DNA of 64,000 bases, taken from the NCBI RefSeq assembly GCF_051020515.1, contig NZ_CP194857.1:2666001-2730000 (forward strand), given 5' to 3'. Source of the DNA: CALKWS01 sp051020515 (lineage in GTDB: Bacteria > Actinomycetota > Actinomycetes > Actinomycetales > Beutenbergiaceae). Positions 8,533 to 15,684 of this stretch are shown here, in pieces. The number at the start of each line of letters is the position of its first letter. Position 1 is the first letter of the stretch. Under the pieces are notes generated by a model. It saw only the letters and a program-made list of their open reading frames with translations, was not told the origin of the DNA and did not search any database. The translations under genes were made by a program, and so were the position numbers.

Positions 8533-8583
8533 TTGACATACCTCTTGGTATCTGACTAGTCTCATCGAGATACCGAGAGGTAT
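8533..8583 (+). promoter_or_regulatory. Promoter flanked by two TetR operator copies
   Basis: ATACCTCTTGGTAT (8538-8551) and ATACCGAGAGGTAT (8570-8583) are each inverted repeats with identical 5-bp arms (ATACC/GGTAT), and the two together form a larger inverted repeat. TTGACA at 8533-8538 and TAGTCT at 8557-8562, 18 bp apart, form a rightward promoter whose -35 touches the first operator and whose -10 lies just before the second. Binding of the adjacent TetR protein would block the promoter. Confidence 0.75.
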
Positions 8584-8606
8584 GTGAGTACTGATGAGTA
8601 TGTGGA

Positions 8607-9554
8607 ATGGGTGGCGCGATGCTGGCTGTGCGGGGAGTGTCCAAACGCTTCCGGAAGGTTGTCGCCAACAACCAGGTGGACCTCGATGTGGCCGCAGGGC
8701 AGGTCGTGGGTCTGCTCGGACACAACGGCGCGGGCAAGACCACCCTGGTGAACCAGGTGGTGGGGATCACCAAGCCCGATGCCGGCACCGTCCACATCGG
8801 TGACATCGACGCGGTGGCCAATCCGCGGCAGGCCCGGCGGAGGTGCGCCATCCAGGCACAGGCGAACGTGCCGATCAGTGGCCTGACCCCGGCGCTCGCG
8901 GTGGAACTGGTCGGGCGCATCCGTGGTGCGAACCGTGACCTGGTCCGTGCCCGGGCGAGGGAACGGTTCGAGCGACTCGACCTGACCGAGTGGATGGACC
9001 GCCCCACGGACAAGCTCTCCGGCGGCGCCAAGCGGCTGGTGGCATTCTGCATCGCGACCGCGGTGCCGACCGGCCTGGTGGTCCTCGATGAGCCGACCAA
9101 TGACGTCGACCCGGTGCGCCGCCGCCTGCTGTGGACCGAGATCCGCCGGGAGGCCGATGCCGGCGCGGCGGTACTGCTGGTGACGCACAACGTGAACGAG
9201 GCCGAACGGGCCGTGGACCACCTGGTGATCATGGACCAGGGCACGGTCGTGGCAGGCGGAACACCAACGCAGCTCACCGCGGACCTGCGCGGCCGGCTGC
9301 GACTGGAACTGCGCAGTGCCCCGGGCACCACCCCGCCGGCCCCGACGCAGGCCGAGGTCACCGAAACCCGCGACGGCCGGCTGAGCGCCACCATCGACGC
9401 CGCCGCTGCCGAGGCCGCGATCGGGTGGGCCCGCGCGGCCCAGGTGGACGGGCGCATCGAGACCTTCGCGATGCAGCCGGCGACGCTGGAGGACGCCTAC
9501 GTGCAACTGACCCGGAGGACCCCCGCAACCACTGAGCCGCAGGAGGCAGCATGA
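8607..9554 (+). CDS. ABC exporter ATP-binding protein (DrrA-like)
   Basis: 315-residue ATPase. Walker A GLLGHNGAGKTT lies near residue 40, Q-loop CAIQAQANVPISGLTP, Walker B VVLDEPTNDVDP and H-loop LLVTHNVNEAE follow. The signature reads LSGGAKRLVA, with Ala-Lys in place of the usual Gln-Gln/Gln-Arg, a tolerated but notable variant. The final about 90 residues (ELRSAPGTTPPAPTQAEVTE onward) form the extension seen in DrrA-type drug or lipid exporters. ATG 8607 or 8619 could start translation. It overlaps the permease gene by 4 bp and lies under the TetR operators, which fits an inducible efflux or multidrug system. Substrate unknown. Confidence 0.88.
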   Translation: MGGAMLAVRGVSKRFRKVVANNQVDLDVAAGQVVGLLGHNGAGKTTLVNQVVGITKPDAGTVHIGDIDAVANPRQARRRCAIQAQANVPISGLTPALAVELVGRIRGANRDLVRARARERFERLDLTEWMDRPTDKLSGGAKRLVAFCIATAVPTGLVVLDEPTNDVDPVRRRLLWTEIRREADAGAAVLLVTHNVNEAERAVDHLVIMDQGTVVAGGTPTQLTADLRGRLRLELRSAPGTTPPAPTQAEVTETRDGRLSATIDAAAAEAAIGWARAAQVDGRIETFAMQPATLEDAYVQLTRRTPATTEPQEAA

Positions 9555-10372
9555 GCGCGACGACTCCGACCGAGAGCGGCGTCCCGGCCATGGACCTGAT
9601 CCCGGGGGCCGGTCAGGACACCGGGACCAACGTGGTGACCGAGTGGATCCGGTCGTGGTCGATGCTGGTGCGCTGGAACGCCGCGGCCTCGAAGGTGCTG
9701 CTACCGCTGAACGTGGTGGTGCAGGTGATGATGGCCACCGGCATCGTGATCGGGTTCGGCTTCCTAGCCCCGGTGCAGGACCCCCAGGTGGCGATGATGC
9801 TGTCCACCGGCGCCCCGACGATCCTGCTGCTGGTCACCGGCCTGGTGCTCGTGCCCCAGGTGGTGGGGTCGATGAAACTGGAGGGCTCCTACGACTGGTT
9901 CCGCTCCCTGCCGGCCCCGCGCTCGGCGTTCCTGTTCGCCGACATCGCCGTCTGGACCGTGGTGGCCCTGCCCGGAATCGCCCTGGCCGTGTTCGTCGCG
10001 GCCCTGCGGTACGACCTGGATCTGGCTCCGACGCTCTGGTCTCCGCTGGTGGCGGTGGTGGTGGCCGCTATCGCGGCGATGATCGGGTACGCGATCGCCA
10101 CCGCGCTACCGGCACGAATCGCCCAGTTGCTCACCCAGGTGCTCGTGTTCGTGATCCTGCTGTTCAGCCCGCTCACCTTCTCCTCTGAGGTGTTGCCCGG
10201 GTGGATCGCCGCCGTCCACCGGGTCCTACCGATGGAGTCGATGGCCGATCTGATCCGTGCGAACCTGGCGCCGCACGTCTTCACGGTCGAGCCCGCGCAG
10301 GTACTGCTGGTGGCGGCCTGGGGTGTGGGAGCCACGGCGCTGACGCTGGGACTGATGTCGCGGCGGTCCTGA
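9551..10372 (+). CDS. ABC-2 type transporter permease
   Basis: 273 residues with about six transmembrane segments: around residues 45-65 (VVVQVMMATGIVIGFGFL), 80-105, 125-150, 160-185, 190-210 and 245-265. The segments SYDWFRSLPAPRSAFLFADI and VLPGWIAAVHRVLPMESMAD are characteristic of ABC-2 (DrrB-like) exporter permeases. The ATG overlaps the stop of the ATPase (ATGA), so the two are translationally coupled. It ends 15 bp from the convergent YggS gene. Confidence 0.87.
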   Translation: MSATTPTESGVPAMDLIPGAGQDTGTNVVTEWIRSWSMLVRWNAAASKVLLPLNVVVQVMMATGIVIGFGFLAPVQDPQVAMMLSTGAPTILLLVTGLVLVPQVVGSMKLEGSYDWFRSLPAPRSAFLFADIAVWTVVALPGIALAVFVAALRYDLDLAPTLWSPLVAVVVAAIAAMIGYAIATALPARIAQLLTQVLVFVILLFSPLTFSSEVLPGWIAAVHRVLPMESMADLIRANLAPHVFTVEPAQVLLVAAWGVGATALTLGLMSRRS

Positions 10373-10387
10373 GGGCGCAGACGCGGG

Positions 10388-11083
10388 TCAAGCGGGTCGC
10401 TCTCCGAACGCGCCGGTGCCGATGCGCACCATGGTGGCTCCTGCGGCAATCGCGATCTCGAGGTCGCTGCTCATACCCATGGACAGTTCGGTTGCCCGGT
10501 CGGTGCCGGGGGCACCGGAGCCGACGACGGCGTCCCGCACCTTCGCGAGGTCGGTGTAGGAGGCGCGGACTACCTCGGGGTCGGGGGAGTTCGCCCCGAT
10601 GGTCATCAGCCCGCGCAGACGCAGGTGCTCCAGGGCTCCCACGTGGGTGCACAACGCGGGGGCCTCCTGCGGGCCGACTCCGCCCTTGGAGTCCTCACCG
10701 GAGGTGTTCACCTGCACGAACACCTCCAGGGCCTGCCCGCGAGCCTGCGCGGCGCGGTCCAGACGGTCGGCCAGGCGCGTGCTGGCCACGGACTGGACGC
10801 ACGTGACGTGCCGCAGCGCCTGGGAGACCTTGTTGGACTGCAGGTGGCCGATCATGTGCATCTGGTGATCAAGGTCGCCCAGTTCCTCCGCGGTCGCCCG
10901 GATCTCCTGGACCCGGTTGTGCCCGAGCAGGGTGTAACCAGCGGCGATGGCCGCTCGGATCGACTCGGCCGGTTGGGTCTTGACGGCGAGCAGGATCTGC
11001 ACCTCGGCAGGGTTGCGGCCGGCGTCCCGGGCGGCCCGGTCGACCCGGGTTCGGATGGCCGAGAGGTTGTCCTGCAGTGTCAC
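10388..11083 (-). CDS. YggS/PROSC family PLP-binding protein
   Basis: 231 residues of the YggS (PLP homeostasis) family: PLP-binding lysine in VQILLAVKTQP, then GHNRVQEI, MHMIGHLQSNKV, VFVQVNTSGEDSKGG, LRGLMTIG and SMGMSSDLEIAIAAGATMVR with the closing RIGTGAFG. These are all family hallmarks. Such proteins bind PLP without known catalysis and maintain B6 and amino-acid balance. The GTG start at 11083 overlaps the stop of the pentapeptide gene (GTGA) and has an AAGGAGAA ribosome site. In actinobacteria the gene usually sits near ftsZ; here it ends a different operon. Confidence 0.93.
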   Translation of the reverse strand: MTLQDNLSAIRTRVDRAARDAGRNPAEVQILLAVKTQPAESIRAAIAAGYTLLGHNRVQEIRATAEELGDLDHQMHMIGHLQSNKVSQALRHVTCVQSVASTRLADRLDRAAQARGQALEVFVQVNTSGEDSKGGVGPQEAPALCTHVGALEHLRLRGLMTIGANSPDPEVVRASYTDLAKVRDAVVGSGAPGTDRATELSMGMSSDLEIAIAAGATMVRIGTGAFGERPA

Positions 11084-11676
11084 TGTTCTCCTTCCGTGAT
11101 CCGGATCCCCAGATGGGCGGCCATGGCCCCCAGGGCACTGACGGCGTCGGTGCTGGCGAGGGTGGTGCCGCGGAGGGCCTCGATACCACTGATACCGGTC
11201 AGGGTACAGCCGCTGAAACTGACGTGAGCGGCTCGCATTCCGGCGAAGCGGGCGGCGGTGAGGTCGCAGTCGATCAGGTGCACCCGCTGCCAGGTGGCGG
11301 AGGTGAAGTCGGCCTCCCGCAGACTCACATTGCGCAGCCGCACGTCGGCGAAGGATGCCTGCACCGCGCTGAGCCCGTCCGCCTGGACGTCGTTGACCTC
11401 CAGGTCCCGCCAGCGTGCGCGTAGCCACGACGATCCGGTGAGCCTGGCCCCGTCCATGCTCACCCGCAGTAGCGAGCAGTCGGTGGTGTGCAGGGCGGCC
11501 AGGTCCGACCCGCGCAGGGTGCCCCCGTCGACCAGGGCGTGCCGCCAGGTGCCGGCCGTGGCCCGGACCCGGGACAGGTCACACTCCTCGAGGGTGACTT
11601 CCTCGAGCGTCACCCCCGCCCACCTGCGCTGCGTCAGGTCCGCTGCGCTGAACCAGTCGCCGCTGTGTCCCTCCAT
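11080..11676 (-). CDS. Pentapeptide-repeat protein
   Basis: 198 residues. Repeats of the A(D/N)LXX type run through most of the chain, for example VTLEEVTLEECDLSRV, GARLTGSSWLRARWRDLEV, ASFADVRLRNVSLREADF and CDLTAARFAGMRAAHVSFSG, giving the right-handed quadrilateral beta-helix of this superfamily. Members range from gyrase protection (Qnr/MfpA) to unknown roles; the irregular repeats do not point to MfpA. It is coupled to yggS by a 4-bp overlap and follows the DUF2510 gene by 21 bp. Confidence 0.82.
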   Translation of the reverse strand: MEGHSGDWFSAADLTQRRWAGVTLEEVTLEECDLSRVRATAGTWRHALVDGGTLRGSDLAALHTTDCSLLRVSMDGARLTGSSWLRARWRDLEVNDVQADGLSAVQASFADVRLRNVSLREADFTSATWQRVHLIDCDLTAARFAGMRAAHVSFSGCTLTGISGIEALRGTTLASTDAVSALGAMAAHLGIRITEGEQ

Positions 11677-11697
11677 CGCCGGCTCGCACCCCGGAGG

Positions 11698-13452
11698 TCA
11701 GGGACCCTGGACCTCGAACGTGAAGGTGTCCGGCTCCCCGCCCGGGTCGGCGATGACGAAGGCATAATTACCCGGTTCCAGGTTCGCGGTCAGCGATGCC
11801 TCGGACTCCTGCGGGTCCTCCAGGGTGTAACTGGTGCCATCAGCGGTGAAGAGGGCGATCGCGGCCTCCCACTCCTCGGCGGTCGCGTTGACCGTGTACT
11901 CCCCGGCCTCCTCCACTACCAGGGCCCGTGCGACGTAGGAGTGCGCATCGAGATCGGCCGTCATCTCCTGTCCCGGTTCGAGAGGGGCGATCTCGCCGGC
12001 GAACAACTCGAACTGACCGCCGTCCGCGTCGCTCCACGTGCCCACCTCGACGGTGTAGTCACCTGCTTCCAGGCCCAGGGCTAGGTAGGGGTCGAAGTTG
12101 TGGCCGCCGATGATGCTGGTCAGCGACCCGCCGCGGTCGTCGTTGTAGGCGATCTGGTTGCCGGAGGAGTCGAGCACTCGCAACGTCAGGTCCGGGTCCT
12201 GCTCACCGCGGATCGCGTCGATCACGAAGACCCCCTCGGTCTCGACCGTCATCATCCCGGACCAGGTCTCGCCCACCTCGATGGAGCCCGCGACGACGTC
12301 GCCGATCTCGAACTGGCCCCCGTCGACGTCGGCGCCACCGCCGTCGGGCTCCTCGGTGGGTTCGTCCGTGGGTTCCTCGGTGGGTTCGTCGGTGGGTTCC
12401 TCGGTGGGTTCCTCGGTGGGTTCGTCGGTGGGCTCCCCGGTGGGGACAGTCGTGGGTTCGGGATCGGCGCCGTCGCTGCCGAATAGCCGAACACCGAGGA
12501 AGATCAGTCCAGCCAGGAGCACCACGACGACGGCGATGACGGCGATCAGGATGCCGGTCTTGCTCTTCGGCTGGTCACCCGGGCCGGGCGAGCCGCCTCC
12601 CGGCGGCGGGGCCGAACCGTCGCCCGGCTGCCCGTATCCCGGTGTCGAGTGGCCATAGCCGGCGGCGCCGTAGCCGCCGGCGGCGTAACCGGGTGTGGAC
12701 TGCTGGCTGTAACTGGGGACGGAGCCCTGGCCGTAGCCGCCTTGCGACTCCCCGTAGCCGGGCGTGGGCTGCTGGCTGTAACTGGGGACGGAGCCCTGGC
12801 CGTAGCCGCCTTGCGACTCCCCGTAGCCGGGCGTGGGCTGCTGGCTGTAACTGGGGGCGGAGCCCTGGCCGTAGCCGGCGGCCCCATATCCGGCGGCTGC
12901 GCCCTGGTCGTAGGGCTGCGGGGTCGGCTGGTCGGGCTGGTCATAACCGGAGGTGGCGGCGTGACCGTAGTCGGGTGCGGAGCCCTGACCATGGCCCGCT
13001 GGGAACTGTTCGGTCGGGGAGTCGAACTGCTGTGTCTGCGCTTCGTCCGCTCCAGGCGGGATCACCTTGGTGCCCTCGGCGTCCTCAGCCTCGTCGGTGC
13101 CCTCGGCGCTCGTAGGCCCACCGGGACCCTCGATCCCTTCCCCGCTCTCGGTGCTCTCGGCGTTCTCGATCCTTTCGCCGCTCTCGGTGGCCCCGGCGCT
13201 CTCGGACCCGTGGGCGCCCTCGGTCCCGGCGAGGCCACCGACGGCCGACTGGCCGTCAGCATCCTGGCCATAGCCGGCCTGCTGGTCCTGCCCGGTGCGC
13301 TGACTGTCCTGAGCCTGCTGGCCGGCCTGGTCCTGCTGCGCATCCCCGGCGGCCGGATGGGTGTGCTGGGTCCACTGGGCACCGTCCCAGTAGCGCAGCA
13401 GCGAGGCGTCGTGGTGGTCGGGGTACCAGCCGGCAGGCACGTGATGACTCAT
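11698..13452 (-). CDS. DUF2510 membrane protein with two NDDRG-type extracellular domains (copy A)
   Basis: 584 residues in four parts. An N-terminal DUF2510 domain (VPAGWYPDHHDASLLRYWDG) is followed by about 270 residues of Gln/Gly/Tyr/Ser-rich low complexity with repeats of GYGQGSVPSYSQQPTPGYGE. Then come a transmembrane helix (GILIAVIAVVVVLLAGLIFL), a Thr/Glu/Pro spacer (EPTDEPTEEPTEE), and a C-terminal region of two similar beta-domains of pre-peptidase C-like appearance. The first has GEQDPDLTLRVLDSSG and AYNDDRGGSLTS. Topology would place the beta-domains outside the cell. Copies B and C follow the same plan, so this is a three-paralogue set. Function unknown. Confidence 0.8.
   Translation of the reverse strand: MSHHVPAGWYPDHHDASLLRYWDGAQWTQHTHPAAGDAQQDQAGQQAQDSQRTGQDQQAGYGQDADGQSAVGGLAGTEGAHGSESAGATESGERIENAESTESGEGIEGPGGPTSAEGTDEAEDAEGTKVIPPGADEAQTQQFDSPTEQFPAGHGQGSAPDYGHAATSGYDQPDQPTPQPYDQGAAAGYGAAGYGQGSAPSYSQQPTPGYGESQGGYGQGSVPSYSQQPTPGYGESQGGYGQGSVPSYSQQSTPGYAAGGYGAAGYGHSTPGYGQPGDGSAPPPGGGSPGPGDQPKSKTGILIAVIAVVVVLLAGLIFLGVRLFGSDGADPEPTTVPTGEPTDEPTEEPTEEPTDEPTEEPTDEPTEEPDGGGADVDGGQFEIGDVVAGSIEVGETWSGMMTVETEGVFVIDAIRGEQDPDLTLRVLDSSGNQIAYNDDRGGSLTSIIGGHNFDPYLALGLEAGDYTVEVGTWSDADGGQFELFAGEIAPLEPGQEMTADLDAHSYVARALVVEEAGEYTVNATAEEWEAAIALFTADGTSYTLEDPQESEASLTANLEPGNYAFVIADPGGEPDTFTFEVQGP
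12715..12860. repeat. 63-bp imperfect direct repeats in DUF2510 gene A
   Basis: Two almost identical copies of a 63-bp unit begin near 12721 and 12784, with a third partial copy. They encode the repeated YGQGSVPSYSQQPTPGYGES-type segment of the cytoplasmic linker. The unit is a multiple of three. Confidence 0.8.
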
Positions 13453-13566
13453 GGAGATCAGCCTACTGGCGTGGGGGCCGCACGGGTGCCCTCCCCGAGA
13501 TGAGCGGGACCAGGTGCACCGCCATCCGCCGGCTGAATCTCCGGGCCGCTGGCCGGCCTACTGGCC

Positions 13567-14523
13567 TCAGGCGGGACCGATGGCTAGTGCCAGGTCTCCG
13601 GCGTCCAGGCCGTCGCGGGAGATGATGAGCAGGTGACGACCGGTGGCCAGGTCACGTTCCTCCTGGATGTGTTCGGCTCCGGAACGCCAGGTGGTGACCT
13701 CACCGGAGACGGTGTCGATGAGGAACCCGTGCGCTCCGCCCTCGGCCATCACCTCGATCAGGTACGGTCCCGGCTCGGACACCACCAGCGTCCGCATGAT
13801 CATCGCCCCGGCTCCGAGATCCCACGACTCCTCGATCTCACCCTCCACCTCGACCGGTTCGGGGATCGTGGCGACCAACTCGAAGTCGGACGCCGATTCG
13901 GCCAGCCAGGATCCCACCACCACCTGGTAGGAACCGGGATCGGCGCTGAGCACCAGTACCGGGTCCAGGTCGGATCCGCCGATGCGCGCCAGTTCGCCGC
14001 GGTCGTCGTTGCCCACCACCCGTTCGCCGTCGGCGGTGTGAGCGGACATGGTCAGGTCGCCGTCGTCGACCGGGCGGGCATCGAGCAGGATCAGGGCCTC
14101 CTCGGCGACGGTGAGGGTGCCGTGCCACTCCTGGCCCTCGGCGATGGACCCGGCGACCGCGTCCCCGGCCGTGAACTGTTCACCGGGAACCACCTCGGGT
14201 TGGCCGGCCTCGGTCGGATCATCCTCCTGGGCGCCGCCGACGCCGATCGTCGGGAAGTCCACCGGCTCGGGCCGATCCATGGCCCGGTTCAACGCCACCA
14301 GACCGATCACCACCGCGAGCACGACCGCCCCACCGGTCAGCACCCAATGGGCGTACCTGCGCCGCTGGACCGGCACCTGCACCGCGGGCCTGGGGGCAAC
14401 GTGCATCGTCCAGGACGACCCGTCGAAGTACCGCTGCCCGGCCGCATCAAGGGGATCGGGGTACCACCCCGGCGGGATCGGCTCTCGCTCCACAGCACCG
14501 GCCGCCGGCTCGTTCGAGGACAT
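13567..14523 (-). CDS. DUF2510 membrane protein with NDDRG-type domains (copy B)
   Basis: 318 residues from ATG 14523 (GTG 14529 is the alternative). DUF2510 domain IPPGWYPDPLDAAGQRYFDG is followed by a short basic linker, one transmembrane helix (WVLTGGAVVLAVVIGLVAL) and an extracellular part with EQFTAGDAVAGSIAEGQEW, ARPVDDGDLTMSAH and GNDDRGELARIGGSDLDPVL. The second beta-domain ends with HLLIISRDGLDAGDLALAIG. It is shorter than copy A because it lacks the Gln/Gly-rich linker. Ten bp after copy C and 114 bp before copy A, all leftward, it is probably co-transcribed. Confidence 0.8.
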   Translation of the reverse strand: MSSNEPAAGAVEREPIPPGWYPDPLDAAGQRYFDGSSWTMHVAPRPAVQVPVQRRRYAHWVLTGGAVVLAVVIGLVALNRAMDRPEPVDFPTIGVGGAQEDDPTEAGQPEVVPGEQFTAGDAVAGSIAEGQEWHGTLTVAEEALILLDARPVDDGDLTMSAHTADGERVVGNDDRGELARIGGSDLDPVLVLSADPGSYQVVVGSWLAESASDFELVATIPEPVEVEGEIEESWDLGAGAMIMRTLVVSEPGPYLIEVMAEGGAHGFLIDTVSGEVTTWRSGAEHIQEERDLATGRHLLIISRDGLDAGDLALAIGPA

Positions 14524-14533
14524 CGGCACCGGC

Positions 14534-15684
14534 TCAGGAGGACGAGAGCTCGATCTGCACGGTCAATGGGTCGCCGCCGTACTCGGCCACCATCACCGCG
14601 TACCGTCCTGCCTGCAGGTCCTCGGTGAGGAGCGGATCGTAGGTGCTGCCACCCTCGTCATCGGCCCTACTGCCGCGATCGTCGTCCGTCCACATCGCGT
14701 CGCGGTCCAGGCTGCGCACGGTCAGCGTCGGGTCGCCCGCACCCACGGCCTGCACGTCCACCGTGAGTTCGGTTTCCTCATCCAGTTCGAGCACGGCCAG
14801 GAAGGCACCATCGGCCTCGATGTCGGCCTGTACGACATCACCAACGGTGAACCGCTCGGTGATGGCCACCAGGTCCACGGTGACGTCGGTGGCCCTGCCC
14901 CGGTACTCACTCAGCACGACTTCGTACTCACCCGGCTCCAGGTACACCGGCGCGATCGGGTCGAGCCGGTCACCGCCCAACTGGAACAGGTTGCCCCGAT
15001 CGTCGTTATAGGCCAGGGTGGCGCCGCCGCCGTCTCGCACCGCCATCTGCAGGTCGTCACCGCCGGTGCTGCGGGCGTCCACCAGGTAGGCCCCGGCGTC
15101 GGCGATCGCCAGCGCACCGACCCACTCGCCATCGCGAGGCACGCTGCCCGAGGAGGTCCCGCCCACCTCGACCACGCCCTCCTCGGTCGGGCCGTCGTCA
15201 CCGGCCCCCCCGCCGCCGTTGCCACGGAAGGCCAGGACACCACCGACCACCAACAACACCAACACCACCACAGAGGCCACCACCACGGCGATCAGCCCGC
15301 CGCGGCCACCGCCGCCACCCTGGGTGCCGGAGCGGTAGACCTGGGTACCGGCCCCGGCGTCCCAGGCCGGATCCGGGGGACGGTAGTCGCCGCCGGCGTA
15401 GTCCTGGGGGTCGGCCGGGGTACCCCAACTGGTGGTGGGCTGCGGGGCGGACCAGGTGTTCGAGCTCGTCGCCCACCCCTGCGGCGGCGGGATGTGCGGA
15501 GTGGTCATCGTTCCGCCGGCCTGGGCCAGGTAGGGGTAGTCCTCGGTCGGGGTCCGGGAGTCGTGAGCGGCCTCCGGTTTGGGCAGCAACGGCTGGTAGT
15601 ACTCCGTCCAGCCATCGCCATCCCAGAACCGCTGTTGGTTCTCCCCGGAGGGATCCGGGTACCACCCGGCTCCTTCTCACTCAT
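14534..15684 (-). CDS. DUF2510 membrane protein with NDDRG-type domains (copy C), frameshift near 15668
   Basis: The start ATG 15684 overlaps the helicase stop by 8 bases (ATGAGTGA). Its frame reads MSEKEPGGTRIPPG, whereas a frame one base off reads AGWYPDPSGENQQRFWDGDG, an obvious DUF2510 domain that continues to the end. One base is therefore missing near 15668, in the eighth codon. Without repair the domain has only a TTG start at 15589. Downstream are a Gly-rich linker, a transmembrane helix (GLIAVVVASVVVLVLLVVGG) and two beta-domains with AYNDDRGNLFQLGGDRLDPI and a second WTDDDRGS motif. About 383 residues if repaired. Paralogue of copies A and B. Confidence 0.72.

Noticed and set aside
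12642..13503. Plus-strand frames across DUF2510 gene A
   Set aside because: Produced by translation of the Gln/Gly/Tyr repeats in the wrong strand.
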